Below the pieces are notes generated by a model. It did no database searches and was not told the origin of the DNA. It worked only from the letters and a program-made list of their open reading frames with translations. The position numbers and the translations under genes are program-made. DNA of 64,000 bases, from contig NZ_CP007501.1 in assembly GCF_000973625.1 (NCBI RefSeq), forward strand, positions 248,001-312,000. Direction: 5' to 3'. Positions 1 through 10,413 of this stretch are shown here, piece by piece; the stretch's first letter is position 1; the number at the start of each line of letters is the position of its first letter. Origin of the DNA: Polynucleobacter duraquae. Its GTDB lineage: Bacteria > Pseudomonadota > Gammaproteobacteria > Burkholderiales > Burkholderiaceae.

Positions 1-1
1 T

Positions 2-589
2 TCAGTTTATTTTTTGTTAGGGTATTTTTTCTTAAATCATTTAGCGCTAATTGATCGAAGTATTGCTGGATATCATGAGGTACGCAATTGGATAAACGGT
101 GTTGAATTAGATACCTCAATCGGTTCTAGACTGAGCATCTGGAAATTTAGCCTTCAATTCGCCAATGAAAGCGTCTTATTTGGTTATGGCGAAGAAAAAA
201 ATATGTTGCAGTTCTTACAAAATAGCGCTCTTAATATCCCGGAAAATAAGACTGCAATTAATATACTGGCATTAGCTGGGCCACATAGTGATATTTTGAG
301 TAAACTGTTGTCAACCGGCATATTTGGTTTGGTTGCTTATCTCGGACTTTTGCTGCTCCCCCTTATTATTTTTTATAGGCATCGCAATGACATTGATCTC
401 GATAAAAAGATGGCATCAAGGGTTGGCCTATATTACATTGTCGGTGTTTTTATTGCTGGATTTTCTAATGAGCAGCTCTCCTTAAAGTATCTTTGCACGT
501 TTTATGGTCTGATGATCGTAACCTTAATGGCGCAAGTACTTCATAAATCTTCTAGCGCAGAACAGTCAAAGGCCCAAAGTGGTTTTTAA
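2..589 (+). CDS. O-antigen ligase/polymerase-like membrane protein, C-terminal part (cut by window edge)
   Basis: The reading frame is open to the left edge, so the true start lies outside the window; only about the last 195 residues are seen. A loop with GPHSDIL is followed by a hydrophobic segment (about residues 99-120), a charged stretch RHRND, and another membrane span (about 137-175). A conserved-looking His in the last large periplasmic loop followed by terminal membrane helices is what the Wzy/WaaL O-antigen ligase family shows. Such proteins act at the periplasmic face of the inner membrane on lipid-linked glycans. The gene sits directly before a glycosyltransferase gene and close to the rhamnose operon, which fits. 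Ligase and polymerase cannot be told apart from this fragment. Confidence 0.7.
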   Translation, partial: SVYFLLGYFFLNHLALIDRSIAGYHEVRNWINGVELDTSIGSRLSIWKFSLQFANESVLFGYGEEKNMLQFLQNSALNIPENKTAINILALAGPHSDILSKLLSTGIFGLVAYLGLLLLPLIIFYRHRNDIDLDKKMASRVGLYYIVGVFIAGFSNEQLSLKYLCTFYGLMIVTLMAQVLHKSSSAEQSKAQSGF

Positions 590-606
590 TTAATTTGAGT
601 GGCTTT

Positions 607-1710
607 ATGGGTAATGAAAAGGTAGTTCTATTCTCCGACTCCTCCATGAATATTGGAGGCCAAGAGTTACAGGCGCTTCAGCAGATGCATTCTCTTCATG
701 AGTGCGGGTATCAGCCAATATTACTATGTAAGCCCAAGAGCGCAATAGCTTCTCGTGCAAAGGATGAAGGTCTATGTTTCATTGAGATGCCGTTTCGAAA
801 TGCGTTTCATATTCCTAGTTTAATGCGGCTTTTACGCTTAGCAAAGGAGAAAAATCCCGTAGCGATGTTTTGTCATGGCAGTCACGACGCCTTAATTTCT
901 GCTTTAGTAGGAATGGCGCAAATTTTTCTTGGCCGTAAGCGCATTCCCGTTTTTCGAGTGAAAACTTTTCAGCATGGCTACCCTCTATCGTTTGCCTATA
1001 ACTATCTTTTTGCGGGCACGCTAATACCTAGTTATTATTTGCGCTCTAAGTTTATGGCTAATTCAGCTATCAATATTCATAAGCTGCATGTACTTTATCC
1101 TGGGATTAATTTTTCTGGATTAGAAGATCAGGATGCAGTATTGCCGGAGCGTGTACAAATTTGGTTGGATACTCATCGGGGTCCAGTCATATCTCATGGC
1201 GCTATTCTCAGGGGTGAAAAAGGCCACAGCACCATTTTAAAGGCTCTTGTACGCGTCAAGGAGGTATTTCCGAATGTACGATATGTCATTGCGGGTGAGG
1301 GTCAGGATAAGCCCCTGCTAGAGGCAGAGATTATGAGATTAGGGCTTAGCGATAATGTGCTGATGACTGGAATCTTAAAAAAAATTGCACCCCTTTTAAG
1401 GGTGAGTGACATTGCAGTTCTTCCATCTTTGATTGAGCCTTTAGGCATGTTCCAAATCGAGGCGCAATATTTAGAGGTACCAGTGATTGTTAGTAATACT
1501 GGCGGTATTCCTGAGACGATGGTAAATCAAGTGACGGGTTTGATGATTGAGTCTGCAAATGTCGGGGAGTGGGCTAATGCCATTATTTGGATGCTATGTA
1601 ACCCAATCGCCGCAAAGCATATGGCACAAGAAGGTAAAAAGCTTGTGATTGAAAAATTTTCCCTGAATGCTAACAGCGCAGGGTTGGTAAGTCTTATTGA
1701 GAGGGCTTAA
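607..1710 (+). CDS. Glycosyltransferase family 4 (GT4)
   Basis: Predicted cytoplasmic GT-B glycosyltransferase that transfers a sugar from a nucleotide donor to a lipid-linked or LPS acceptor. The N-terminal half starts with a glycine-rich SMNIGGQELQ loop typical of GT4. The C-terminal half has the donor-site region: YVIAGEGQDKPLLE, then PSLIEPLGMFQIEA (the E-x7-E type motif) and VSNTGGIPE. Length (367 aa) is normal. A TTG twelve bases upstream (595) would extend it by four residues, but ATG 607 has a GAGTGG-like ribosome site ahead of it and is preferred. It follows the ligase-like gene by 17 bases and ends one base before the convergent gene. Donor and acceptor are unknown. Confidence 0.85.
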   Translation: MGNEKVVLFSDSSMNIGGQELQALQQMHSLHECGYQPILLCKPKSAIASRAKDEGLCFIEMPFRNAFHIPSLMRLLRLAKEKNPVAMFCHGSHDALISALVGMAQIFLGRKRIPVFRVKTFQHGYPLSFAYNYLFAGTLIPSYYLRSKFMANSAINIHKLHVLYPGINFSGLEDQDAVLPERVQIWLDTHRGPVISHGAILRGEKGHSTILKALVRVKEVFPNVRYVIAGEGQDKPLLEAEIMRLGLSDNVLMTGILKKIAPLLRVSDIAVLPSLIEPLGMFQIEAQYLEVPVIVSNTGGIPETMVNQVTGLMIESANVGEWANAIIWMLCNPIAAKHMAQEGKKLVIEKFSLNANSAGLVSLIERA

Positions 1711-2535
1711 TTAAATCCATTCAAAAGTATGATTTTTTCTTAAGCCGTGCACAGACATGCCATATTTTTTGACTTCGTCTTGGCAAGATTGAGATTGATG
1801 TTTTTTTGCTTGAATCTTGACTAGCTTTCTTTGAATCCAGCTTTGGTTGAGCAACTTGTAGTTATAGCGGTTGGCTAATCCATCTTTCTCAGATAGTCCC
1901 CTCTCTTGCTTCATAGCGGTTTGGGTAATCGACCCAAAGTGATGCAACCACGATGCCCCCGTTATCGAAGTTTGAATATTTGATTTTTTGAGTTCATTAA
2001 AGAACAAAGTGTCTTCATACCCAAGTAGTTTCGGTATGGGTTGGAAATATCCGACATCCATCCATACGGAGTTGTGAATGGCTAAGCACACAGCATGCTT
2101 GCTGCCTAAGCGATGTATCTCTTTTATATCAGCCGTGGTTTTTTGACTGAATACATCAAAGTCATAATCTAGCGGCCCCTCAATTAAGGCGGGACTAATT
2201 ACTCTAAGACTTTTAGATTCTGCGGCGTGAATAAGATTCTCAATCCATAATGGTGATACTAGGACATCATTATTCATAATGATGCTCCATTCACTTTGCA
2301 GTGCTAAGGCTCCCTGATTCCAGGCGGTGCCACAGCCGAGGTTGCTTGCATTAAATATTCTTCCTCCAAGAGGAAGGGTGGCAAGGTAATCTCGTGTGCC
2401 GTCAGTTGAGCAGTTATCCACTACCACGAGTCGATCCAAGGGGGTACCTTGCTTAACCATGCTATCGATACACATTTTTGTGTATTCCACAGAGTTATAG
2501 CAAGCAAAGGTTAGGCTGTATTTATTGGGATTCAC
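1711..2535 (-). CDS. Glycosyltransferase family 2 (GT2)
   Basis: Predicted GT-A fold glycosyltransferase. The N-terminus carries the nucleotide-binding signature VVDNCSTDGT (about residues 38-47), and IIMNNDVLVSP near residue 85-95 supplies the metal-binding acidic motif (NND in place of DxD). Later GYEDTLFFNEL contains the likely catalytic ED pair. At 274 aa it is a single catalytic domain without membrane spans. It is read against its neighbours, and its stop directly abuts the stop of the upstream GT4 gene, so the two are convergent with no spacer. The role is presumably in LPS or O-antigen assembly; the sugar is unknown. Confidence 0.85.
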   Translation of the reverse strand: MNPNKYSLTFACYNSVEYTKMCIDSMVKQGTPLDRLVVVDNCSTDGTRDYLATLPLGGRIFNASNLGCGTAWNQGALALQSEWSIIMNNDVLVSPLWIENLIHAAESKSLRVISPALIEGPLDYDFDVFSQKTTADIKEIHRLGSKHAVCLAIHNSVWMDVGYFQPIPKLLGYEDTLFFNELKKSNIQTSITGASWLHHFGSITQTAMKQERGLSEKDGLANRYNYKLLNQSWIQRKLVKIQAKKHQSQSCQDEVKKYGMSVHGLRKNHTFEWI

Positions 2536-2673
2536 GATTTAATATTGGTAATGTTTTGTTAAGATGCGACTGTGACAAAGAATTCTAGAGTTTTTGGGAT
2601 TTTGCCTTGATTTGGGAAAATCTCATACACATTCTCGTCATATTACATTTCGTATTACATATATTGGCTAATT

Positions 2674-3732
2674 ATGATTTTAATAACAGGTGGCGCCGGC
2701 TTTATTGGAAGTAACTTCGCCTTAAATTGGCTGGCTGACTCTGCGTCTGAGGGGGTAGTTAATCTCGATAAGCTGACCTACGCTGGTAACTTAGCCAATT
2801 TAGAGCCCCTTAATAATGATCTGCGCCATATTTTCATTCATGGCGATATTGGAGATAAAGAATTAGTCCCCAAGCTCTTAAAAGACTATCAACCACGTGC
2901 GATTGTGAATTTTGCTGCAGAAAGCCATGTCGATCGCTCAATTCATGACCCTGCTGAGTTTGTGGCAACGAATATTATTGGCACCTTCAATTTGCTTGAG
3001 TCTGCCCGTGAGTATTGGAATGGATTAAATGAGTCTGCCAAGAAAGTGTTTCGCTTTCATCACGTGTCTACTGATGAAGTCTATGGTTCCCTATCTTTGA
3101 CGGACCCAGCCTTCACGGAAACGGATGCCTATGAGCCTAATAGTCCATATTCTGCATCCAAGGCTGCATCGGACCATTTAGTGCGCGCCTGGTTTCATAC
3201 CTACGGTTTTCCGGTGGTTACAACCAATTGCTCTAACAACTACGGCCCTTATCACTTCCCTGAGAAATTAATTCCACTGGTGATCCTCAATGCACTCAAT
3301 AGTAAGCCATTACCTATTTATGGCGATGGTCAACAGATACGAGATTGGCTCTATGTTGGAGATCATTGCTCCGCAATTCGGGAGGTATTGACTAAAGGTA
3401 AATTAGGTGAGACTTACAATATCGGTGGTTGGAATGAAAAAGCCAATATTGATGTTGTAAAAACTATTTGCACTATTTTGGATCAACTAAAGCCCCGCTC
3501 AGATGGTAAATCTTATGCAGAGCAAATTACTTTTGTTAAGGATCGCCCCGGTCATGATCGACGTTATGCGATCGATGCTAGTAAAGTAGAGCGCGAGTTA
3601 GCCTGGCGTCCTGAGGAAACCTTTGATACAGGGATTCGAAAAACAGTTCAATGGTATTTAGATAATCCAGCGTGGGTAGAGAGTGTATTGAGTGGCTCAT
3701 ATCGCGATTGGCTAAAAAAGCAGTACAGATAA
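2674..3732 (+). CDS. rfbB: dTDP-glucose 4,6-dehydratase RfbB (RmlB)
   Basis: Second enzyme of dTDP-L-rhamnose synthesis: converts dTDP-glucose to dTDP-4-keto-6-deoxyglucose. Extended SDR protein with the NAD-binding [10 protein letters not shown] at residues 6-15, STDEVYG, and the catalytic [10 protein letters not shown] (YxxxK). [14 protein letters not shown] and [12 protein letters not shown] are family signatures. Length of 352 aa is standard. It is the first gene of the rfbBDAC operon and is preceded by a 138-base divergent spacer that must hold promoters for this operon and for the GT2 gene on the other strand, though no clear -35/-10 pair stands out. Confidence 0.97.
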   Translation: MILITGGAGFIGSNFALNWLADSASEGVVNLDKLTYAGNLANLEPLNNDLRHIFIHGDIGDKELVPKLLKDYQPRAIVNFAAESHVDRSIHDPAEFVATNIIGTFNLLESAREYWNGLNESAKKVFRFHHVSTDEVYGSLSLTDPAFTETDAYEPNSPYSASKAASDHLVRAWFHTYGFPVVTTNCSNNYGPYHFPEKLIPLVILNALNSKPLPIYGDGQQIRDWLYVGDHCSAIREVLTKGKLGETYNIGGWNEKANIDVVKTICTILDQLKPRSDGKSYAEQITFVKDRPGHDRRYAIDASKVERELAWRPEETFDTGIRKTVQWYLDNPAWVESVLSGSYRDWLKKQYR

Positions 3733-3748
3733 CTCCAATACGTCACCC

Positions 3749-4726
3749 ATGAAAATTTTAGTATTTGGTAAAGATGGTCAACTAGGTAAGGCTTTCCATG
3801 CCGCTCTTAGTGATTGCAATTTGGGTTTAGCTAAACAGTTAAACATTCAATACCTTGGGCGGTCTCAATGCGATCTGACTAGCGAACAAGCCATCGCAAA
3901 TATGTTGGATCAATTTGGACCTGAACTTATCATTAATGCGTCTGCATATACTGCCGTTGACAAAGCTGAAACAGAGGCAGATTTGGCGTTTGCGGTAAAT
4001 GCGAGAGCCCCAGAATTAATGGCTCGATATGCCGCTCAGTATGGCGCAACTTTTTTACACTTCTCAACAGATTATGTATTCGATGGCGAGAAGTATGGGT
4101 TTTATTTAGAGAACGATCTTCGTAATCCACTGGGAGTCTATGGTAAGAGCAAAATGGCAGGTGAAGAAGCAATTGCGAAAGCCTTTTCTAAGGTGGCTAA
4201 CCAATTGCCAGGGGTCGGTAGTCAGTACGCTATTTTGCGCACTAGCTGGGTATATGGTGATGGTGGAAATTTTATTCGCACTATTTTGCGTTTAGCGAAA
4301 GATCGCGAAGAGTTAAAGGTGATTGAAGACCAGTATGGTGTCCCAGCTAGTGCACAATGGTTGGCTCAGGTTAGCTTAAATTTGGTAATGTATTCTCATG
4401 GCGCTTTAAGAGAGTTTCCATCCGGCATTTATCACGCAGTTCCTGCTGGCGAGACTAGCTGGCATGGGCTTGCATCCCTGGCAGTGCAGGCTGCTTTAGA
4501 AGCTGGCGCAGCGCTAAAATTGACTCCTAAAGCAATTAAACCTATTCCTGCGATCGAATACCCATTACCTGCTTCTAGACCCATGAATTCAAGAATGTCG
4601 ACTGATAAGTTACATCAAGTCTTTGAGGGGCGAGGCGATATGTCAAAATTACGTCTATTGAATAAGCCTTGGGATGAGGCGGTTCGGGTCTATGTCCACA
4701 ATGTAGTTCAAGATGGACTTAATTAG
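3749..4726 (+). CDS. rfbD: dTDP-4-dehydrorhamnose reductase RfbD (RmlD)
   Basis: Last enzyme of the dTDP-L-rhamnose route: reduces dTDP-4-keto-L-rhamnose with NAD(P)H. The N-terminus has the nucleotide-binding loop [32 protein letters not shown] and [11 protein letters not shown] (with the catalytic Tyr and Lys) are clear RmlD motifs, as is [13 protein letters not shown]. Length 325 aa, slightly longer than the usual ~300 because of inserts in the middle. It lies 16 bases after rfbB and its end overlaps the region where rfbA begins, consistent with a single transcript. Confidence 0.96.
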   Translation: MKILVFGKDGQLGKAFHAALSDCNLGLAKQLNIQYLGRSQCDLTSEQAIANMLDQFGPELIINASAYTAVDKAETEADLAFAVNARAPELMARYAAQYGATFLHFSTDYVFDGEKYGFYLENDLRNPLGVYGKSKMAGEEAIAKAFSKVANQLPGVGSQYAILRTSWVYGDGGNFIRTILRLAKDREELKVIEDQYGVPASAQWLAQVSLNLVMYSHGALREFPSGIYHAVPAGETSWHGLASLAVQAALEAGAALKLTPKAIKPIPAIEYPLPASRPMNSRMSTDKLHQVFEGRGDMSKLRLLNKPWDEAVRVYVHNVVQDGLN

Positions 4727-4736
4727 AAAGAGCGCT

Positions 4737-5675
4737 ATGGCGGTAAATCAAATACATCGCAAGGGAATTATTTTGGCGGGTGGATCAGGCACTCGCTTAT
4801 ACCCCGTCACTAAAGCGGTATCGAAGCAGCTCATGCCTGTCTATGACAAGCCGATGGTGTACTACCCTTTGACTACCTTAATGCTCGCAGGGATTCGAGA
4901 CATTTTATTGATTTCAACTCCGCATGACACACCACGTTTCTCAGAGCTACTTGGCAATGGTTCTCAATGGGGTTTAAATATTGAGTACTGCGTTCAGCCG
5001 TCTCCAGATGGTTTGGCTCAAGCATTTATTTTGGGTGAAAAATTTGTTGGTAACAATCCGAGTGCATTAGTACTTGGTGATAATATTTTTTACGGGCATG
5101 AGCTGGTAGACCAGCTTGATAGTGCGAATCATCGTAATAGCGGCGCAACAGTTTTTGCATATCACGTCACTGATCCGGAGCGTTATGGTGTCGTTGAATT
5201 TGATAAGGAGTACAAGGCACTCTCAATCGAAGAAAAGCCTATTAAGCCAAGAAGTAGTTATGCAGTCACCGGTCTATACTTCTATGACAATCGGGTATGT
5301 GACATTGCATCCTCGATCAAACCTAGCGCTCGTGGTGAATTAGAGATTACCGATATCAACCGCGTGTATCTTGAGAAGAATGAGTTGAGCGTAGAAATCA
5401 TGGGTCGTGGATTTGCTTGGCTGGATACTGGCACACATGATTCATTATTGGATGCGGCAGGCTTTATTGCTACTTTGCAGAAGCGTCAGGGTTTGATGGT
5501 TGCTTGTCCCGAAGAGATTGCTTATCGTCAGGGATGGATTAGTGCTGAAGAGGTTTTAAAGGTTGCTATGCAACTGAGTAAAAATAGCTATGGTCAGTAT
5601 TTAAATAAGATTTTAAATGAGCTCAATACTTCTGACCAACCCGTCTCTTTACTTCATAAGAAGATGATTGCATGA
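4737..5675 (+). CDS. rfbA: Glucose-1-phosphate thymidylyltransferase RfbA (RmlA)
   Basis: First step of dTDP-L-rhamnose synthesis: joins dTTP and glucose-1-phosphate. The nucleotidyltransferase signature GGSGTRLYP is near the N-terminus, followed by [26 protein letters not shown] supplies the metal-binding Asp, and [15 protein letters not shown] is typical. An ATG at 4713 overlaps rfbD by 14 bases, but ATG 4737 has AGAAAGAG just upstream and gives a length (312 aa) closer to the family's ~292, so 4737 is chosen. The 3' end overlaps rfbC in an ATGA, implying translational coupling. Confidence 0.96.
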   Translation: MAVNQIHRKGIILAGGSGTRLYPVTKAVSKQLMPVYDKPMVYYPLTTLMLAGIRDILLISTPHDTPRFSELLGNGSQWGLNIEYCVQPSPDGLAQAFILGEKFVGNNPSALVLGDNIFYGHELVDQLDSANHRNSGATVFAYHVTDPERYGVVEFDKEYKALSIEEKPIKPRSSYAVTGLYFYDNRVCDIASSIKPSARGELEITDINRVYLEKNELSVEIMGRGFAWLDTGTHDSLLDAAGFIATLQKRQGLMVACPEEIAYRQGWISAEEVLKVAMQLSKNSYGQYLNKILNELNTSDQPVSLLHKKMIA

Positions 5676-6241
5676 GTGCCGCCATCTCTAAGCTGCTAGT
5701 TACTTCAACAGTAATTCATGATGTAGTAATCATTGAGCCAAAGGTATTTGGTGACGAGCGTGGTTGGTTTACCGAGTCTTTTAATACCCAAGACTTTGCG
5801 CTTGCTACTGGCTTGGCTGTAAAGTTTGTTCAGGATAACCACTCCTTTTCACGGCAGTGGACTTTGCGGGGCTTACATTATCAGCTAGAGCAGACTCAGG
5901 GTAAATTAGTGCGCGTTGTGTTGGGTAGCGTTTTTGATGTTGCCGTGGATGCCCGCAAAGATTCGCCAAGCTTCGGCAAGTGGGTTGGGGTTGAGCTTAG
6001 CGCTGAAAATCACAAGCAATTGTGGGTCCCTCCCGGCTTAGCGCATGGCTTCTTAGTTTTATCTGAGACAGCCGAGTTTCTCTATAAAACTACGGATTAT
6101 TACCATCCTAAAAGCGAAGTCTGCTTGGCTTGGAATGACCCGGTAGTGGCGATTCAGTGGCCCTTACCCGAAGGTATTGCACCCAGTATGAATGACAAAG
6201 ATTCTGCTGGTTTATCGTGGGATGCTGCCCCTAAGCTTTAA
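5672..6241 (+). CDS. rfbC: dTDP-4-dehydrorhamnose 3,5-epimerase RfbC (RmlC)
   Basis: Cupin-fold epimerase converting dTDP-4-keto-6-deoxyglucose to dTDP-4-keto-L-rhamnose. Visible family motifs are [31 protein letters not shown] with the catalytic His, [16 protein letters not shown], and [13 protein letters not shown]. Length 189 aa is standard. The start codon overlaps the rfbA stop (ATGA). With rfbB, rfbD and rfbA this completes the rhamnose pathway inside one operon. Confidence 0.97.
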   Translation: MSAAISKLLVTSTVIHDVVIIEPKVFGDERGWFTESFNTQDFALATGLAVKFVQDNHSFSRQWTLRGLHYQLEQTQGKLVRVVLGSVFDVAVDARKDSPSFGKWVGVELSAENHKQLWVPPGLAHGFLVLSETAEFLYKTTDYYHPKSEVCLAWNDPVVAIQWPLPEGIAPSMNDKDSAGLSWDAAPKL

Positions 6242-6280
6242 TTGGCTTGAGGTATTTTCAAAAGATAAGATGATGTCCGT

Positions 6281-7312
6281 ATGAGCGCCCCCCCTAAAAT
6301 TCTGCTGGTTAAACTATCGTCTCTCGGGGATGTGCTGCATAACTTACCGATTATGTGGGATTTACGTGCACGACTTCCTGATGCTCAAATTGATTGGGTG
6401 GTCGAAGAGGCTTATGTTCATTTGCTAAGTCCTCTTTTATCCCGACAGGATTTCAGGGGAATTGATCGTATTATTCCCTTTGGCTTGCGTCGCTGGAAGA
6501 AGAATTTATTCAAGCTATCAACCTGGCATGAATTCTTTTCTTTTTGTATGTCACTTCAGTCAACTGCTTATGATATCTTGATTGAGACCCAGGGCTTACT
6601 AAAGTCTGCCATTGTGTGTGCCCTTGCAAAAAAGAGTTCGAATACGATCGTTGCGGGCCTGGCTAATGCAACAGATTTTTCAGGATACGAGCCGCTTGCT
6701 AGATTGTTCTACAGCCAATCTGTGCAAGTCCCCATGCAATGCCATGCCGTAGATCGTTCACGCTGGGTGATGTCCTCAGCCTTAGATTGGCCTTTACTGG
6801 ATCGAGGTGATGCGCCTCGGTTTTATGCCAAAGATTTTTCTAGTAATATTTGGCCAAATACTGTAGAGGGTTTAAAGAATCCTTACGTACTTTGTTTTCA
6901 TTCAACTGCTAGGGAATCTAAACGCTGGTCAAACGACTATTGGCTTGAACTCGGTAAAGATTTATCTGTTCGTGGCTATCAAGTGGTCTTCCCCTGGGGA
7001 AATGCTTCAGAGAAGAAAGTTAGCCAATTGCTTGCTGCGCAGATTCCAGGCGCAGTTGTACCACCTGCCTTTTCTATTGAGGATGCTTTCTCGGTCATTT
7101 CTGGTGCGGCACTAACGGTTGGGGTTGATACTGGACTTACCCATCTTGCAGCAGCTCTTGATAGACCTACTATTGAAATCTACTGCGATTCACCGCGCTG
7201 GAAGACAGAGGGGTATTGGTCTAAGCAGATTTTTAATCTTGGGGATATGCAAAAACCTCCAAGCGTGCAAGAAGTTATAAGTGCCTCTCTTAAACTTTTG
7301 CAGCAATCTTAA
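6281..7312 (+). CDS. waaC: Lipopolysaccharide heptosyltransferase I (WaaC)
   Basis: GT9-family enzyme adding the first L-glycero-D-manno-heptose to Kdo of the LPS inner core, at the cytoplasmic face of the inner membrane. The N-terminus KILLVKLSSLGDVLHNLP is the WaaC signature; VGVDTGLTHLAAALDRPTI near residue 285 is the GT9 donor-site motif; FHSTARESKRWSNDYW also fits. Length 343 aa is normal. The start codon is followed at once by a C7 run (6288-6294, codons 3-5). It is 39 bases downstream of rfbC and may share its transcript. Confidence 0.92.
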   Translation: MSAPPKILLVKLSSLGDVLHNLPIMWDLRARLPDAQIDWVVEEAYVHLLSPLLSRQDFRGIDRIIPFGLRRWKKNLFKLSTWHEFFSFCMSLQSTAYDILIETQGLLKSAIVCALAKKSSNTIVAGLANATDFSGYEPLARLFYSQSVQVPMQCHAVDRSRWVMSSALDWPLLDRGDAPRFYAKDFSSNIWPNTVEGLKNPYVLCFHSTARESKRWSNDYWLELGKDLSVRGYQVVFPWGNASEKKVSQLLAAQIPGAVVPPAFSIEDAFSVISGAALTVGVDTGLTHLAAALDRPTIEIYCDSPRWKTEGYWSKQIFNLGDMQKPPSVQEVISASLKLLQQS

Positions 7313-7322
7313 CTTTTTGTGT

Positions 7323-8951
7323 TTAGCGAAGTAGAGTATTAATAGCTATCAGATCCTCATCTGATAGCGCAGCAGCATGAGCCTTAAGTCTAATTGCATT
7401 AAGAATGGTGCTATATCGTGCCTGCTGTAGTTGCGAGCGGGTAGTGATCAAAGTGTCCAACGCAATCAACACATCAATGTTGATTAATGTCCCTACTTGG
7501 AATCCCAATTTACTCGATTCGAGGGCTGAGTTTGATGAGCGCTCGGCTGCTTCATAGGCCTTGACGCTCGCTAAGCCTCCGTAGAAGCCAGTAAAGGCTG
7601 CCCTAGTATTTTGGGCGGCAGTACGTCGAGCATTATCGTAATTGGCTTTAGCTACATCAACCAACGCTGCATTTTGACGAATTACTGAGTTATTGAATCC
7701 GCCTGATACGAGCGGGATACTCATTTGCAGCGCAATAGTGTTGTTGTAAATGTTCGTTTGCGCAGGCGTTAAGCTATTAGCTGTTCCATTTGAAGTGTTA
7801 TACCCGGCCGTTCCAACAAAGTTCACCGATGGATAGTTCAGCGCTTGTGATGCTCGGTAAGAACTCTCTGCTAAGTTGACTGACAATTGGCCGGCCAATA
7901 CGTTAAAGTTGGCTGTCTCTGCCTGCAAGATCCAGTCGTCTAAGGTTTGACCTTTTGGTAATTGCGGATTTACACTCTCCACAATTGGCATGCTATTACC
8001 GCCTTTAATTTTAGAGCGGGGGTCCCTTAAGACGCCGTCAATCTTCGCTTCTTTGATCAAGGGTTTTAATGGTCCCACCGGGTGACCCACTAATTGCTCT
8101 AGCACGCCTCGTTTAACAACAAGATCTGCCTTCGCGGTAATTTCTTGAGAGTTAGCTAGATCAAGGGCAGCTTGAGCTGTATTGACATCAACAATATTAG
8201 CAAGGCCGGCATCAAATTTAGCTTGGGCGATTTCGAGCTGTTGTTTGATTAAACCCTTTTTATTGCGATATAACTCAACATTATCTTGACTTGTGAGTGC
8301 ATCAAAATACGCTTGCGATACCCTAAGAATTAAATCCTGTTGCGCTAAATAAAAGCGCATGTCTGCAATTTTGGTATTGAGGTCACCTTGCTTAAATGCC
8401 TCTAAGGCTGCCATATTAAATATAGGCTGCGTTAGGGTGACTGTGTAGTTTTTTTGGTCGTATACACGAGACCCTGTCACAGCTCCCGCGGGCGCGTTGC
8501 CAGCTGTGTGTTGATAGTAGCGTGTACCACCAGGAACTGCGCTAGCCTGAGGAAGGAGTAAGGAAAGTCCTTGCCAATAGAGTTCTTTGCTCGCTTGATA
8601 ATTAAAGCGAGCCGCATTTAAGACGGGATCACTAAATGCAGCCTCTTGATAGAGTCGAATGAGATCTGATGCTTGTCTGCTACTGACTAAACCGTTACCG
8701 CTTAGGTTCGAAGACGCACTATTGGTGGGAATTGCCTGTTTAGGGGTAATTACAATTTGTGGTGGTACATCTAAGCCAAGCAAGGATTGAGTGCTTATTT
8801 GGCTTGGTAGTGAAGGTTTTGCCGCATTGGTGCTTTGTGCAAGAGCGCTTGGCGGTATGATGGATATGCCAAGCGCTTGGCTTAGGATTAAACCTAAGGT
8901 GCTGATTTGGGGTAGGCGAAAGCGGGGTGGGATCATTTCATTCAGATGCAT
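7323..8951 (-). CDS. tolC: TolC-family outer-membrane efflux channel
   Basis: Predicted outer-membrane trimeric channel for type I secretion or drug efflux. The N-terminus carries a signal peptide ending near PPSALAQS. Two outer-membrane-efflux repeats follow: one from about residue 95 with long helices (LYRNKKGLIKQQLEIAQAKF, DAGLANIVDVNTAQAALDLA), and a second one ending in SSKLGFQVGTLINIDVLIAL, the classic TolC repeat. At 542 aa it is somewhat longer than E. coli TolC because of a ~60-residue Ser/Ala/Pro-rich stretch after the signal peptide. Convergent with waaC. No pump or adaptor gene lies beside it, which suits a shared TolC. Confidence 0.88.
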   Translation of the reverse strand: MHLNEMIPPRFRLPQISTLGLILSQALGISIIPPSALAQSTNAAKPSLPSQISTQSLLGLDVPPQIVITPKQAIPTNSASSNLSGNGLVSSRQASDLIRLYQEAAFSDPVLNAARFNYQASKELYWQGLSLLLPQASAVPGGTRYYQHTAGNAPAGAVTGSRVYDQKNYTVTLTQPIFNMAALEAFKQGDLNTKIADMRFYLAQQDLILRVSQAYFDALTSQDNVELYRNKKGLIKQQLEIAQAKFDAGLANIVDVNTAQAALDLANSQEITAKADLVVKRGVLEQLVGHPVGPLKPLIKEAKIDGVLRDPRSKIKGGNSMPIVESVNPQLPKGQTLDDWILQAETANFNVLAGQLSVNLAESSYRASQALNYPSVNFVGTAGYNTSNGTANSLTPAQTNIYNNTIALQMSIPLVSGGFNNSVIRQNAALVDVAKANYDNARRTAAQNTRAAFTGFYGGLASVKAYEAAERSSNSALESSKLGFQVGTLINIDVLIALDTLITTRSQLQQARYSTILNAIRLKAHAAALSDEDLIAINTLLR

Positions 8952-9056
8952 TGCTGTGTGTCTTGAAGTTTAAGGCTTATTTGGGTAAAACGCCTTAATT
9001 GACCACCATTTTGCCAAATCCTCTTTAGAGCTTGATCTAACTATAAAATTGCGGTC

Positions 9057-9902
9057 ATGGATCTTATTTTACTGGGCAAGGCCTTGATACTCGGAGTAGT
9101 AGAAGGTTTAACAGAGTTTTTGCCAATCTCAAGTACAGGCCACCTCATTTTGGTGGGTGACTTGCTCAATTTTAATGACGAGCGGGGGAAGGCTTTTGAG
9201 GTCATCATTCAATTTGGAGCTATTTTGGCAGTCTGCTGGGAGTTCAGAGCAAAGCTCTGGAAGGTAGTTTCTACTATCAAAACCAGCGCTGTTTCACGTC
9301 GCTTTATTCTCAATCTACTGATTGCCTCAATTCCAGCAATGGGGTTAGCCCTTGTACTTGGTAAACACATTAAAGCGGTATTATTCGCGCCGATTCCTGT
9401 GGCGAGCGCATTCATCTTGGGAGCATTAGTTATTTTTTGGGCGGAGCGCAGACAAAAAATAGTTTTGTCAGCAAAGAGTCATATTCAAGCAGTGGATGAC
9501 CTTTCTCCGATGGACGCTCTCAAAGTTGGGCTTGCACAGTGTGCAGCCTTAATTCCCGGAACATCCCGTTCGGGAGCAACTATTATTGGCGGCATGCTCT
9601 TCGGTTTACCTCGTGCAGTGGCTACAGAGTTCTCATTCTTTTTGGCAATCCCTGTCATCGGTGGTGCAACCGCATACGAGCTTATCAAGCTTTGGAAAAA
9701 CCCTGTACCCTTATCTGGCGAATTTACTTTGGTAATTGTGGTGGGATTTATCGCCGCCTTTATCTCCGCTTTTATTTGTGTGCGCTGGTTGATTCATTAT
9801 GTTTCTGGGCATAACTTCATTCCGTTTGCCTGGTACCGAATTGTCTTTGGTGTGCTGGTATTGGTGAGTGCATATACTGGGCTTGTGGCTTGGTCTCACT
9901 AA
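9057..9902 (+). CDS. uppP: Undecaprenyl-diphosphatase UppP (BacA)
   Basis: Inner-membrane phosphatase that recycles undecaprenyl diphosphate to the monophosphate carrier used by peptidoglycan and O-antigen synthesis. The catalytic region [16 protein letters not shown] (from about residue 16) and the second signature [12 protein letters not shown] are both intact, and multiple hydrophobic spans are visible. Length 281 aa is standard. It is divergent from the TolC gene with a 105-base spacer. Located among polysaccharide genes but functionally housekeeping. Confidence 0.97.
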   Translation: MDLILLGKALILGVVEGLTEFLPISSTGHLILVGDLLNFNDERGKAFEVIIQFGAILAVCWEFRAKLWKVVSTIKTSAVSRRFILNLLIASIPAMGLALVLGKHIKAVLFAPIPVASAFILGALVIFWAERRQKIVLSAKSHIQAVDDLSPMDALKVGLAQCAALIPGTSRSGATIIGGMLFGLPRAVATEFSFFLAIPVIGGATAYELIKLWKNPVPLSGEFTLVIVVGFIAAFISAFICVRWLIHYVSGHNFIPFAWYRIVFGVLVLVSAYTGLVAWSH

Positions 9903-9941
9903 TTCAAAAATGAATATTAATAGAGGCAGATTGGAATAAAA

Positions 9942-10400
9942 ATGGATGCATCTATTGACGCTATTACTAATAATATTCAATTAGCATTAGCCCCAGTCTT
10001 TTTGTTGACTGCGGTAGCAACTCTGATTAATGCTATCTCCGCGCGCTTGGCTCGATCTGTGGATCGTATGCGTGCTATTCAGCACCGGATTCAGGAGGGC
10101 GGCATTCAGGATCAAGCAATTTTGATGCATATGATAAAAGAGGCAAAAGAAGCAAAAGTTCGAGGTCGCCTCTGTACTGCTGCAATTTTCTTTAATGTGT
10201 TGAGCGGCGTATTTATTTCACTGACAGTCCTTGAGTTATTCTTCTTCCAAGCTGGAGCGGTGCGATCATTGCAGGCAACCTATGTCATTTGGACTTTCGT
10301 ACTTGGTCTAGTATCATTTATGACTTCACTTTCCATCGTTTTAAGTGAAGTAGTTTATGCCTATCGTTCGGCTGGCTGGAATACGCCTTTCTTAAAATAA
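9942..10400 (+). CDS. DUF2721-family membrane protein
   Basis: Small integral membrane protein of unknown function. A hydrophobic segment ([19 protein letters not shown], about residues 15-33) is followed by the conserved basic stretch [14 protein letters not shown] typical of the DUF2721 family, a charged linker, and two more hydrophobic spans near residues 78-98 and 110-135. The family is widespread in proteobacteria and is often next to tRNA-modification or cell-envelope genes. It lies between uppP and trmB with short gaps and may be cotranscribed. Confidence 0.8.
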   Translation: MDASIDAITNNIQLALAPVFLLTAVATLINAISARLARSVDRMRAIQHRIQEGGIQDQAILMHMIKEAKEAKVRGRLCTAAIFFNVLSGVFISLTVLELFFFQAGAVRSLQATYVIWTFVLGLVSFMTSLSIVLSEVVYAYRSAGWNTPFLK

Positions 10401-10413
10401 AGGTATTACGATA

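Noticed and set aside
3933-4172. 79-codon open frame antisense to rfbD
   Set aside because: It has no family match that I recognise and lies fully inside a certain gene.
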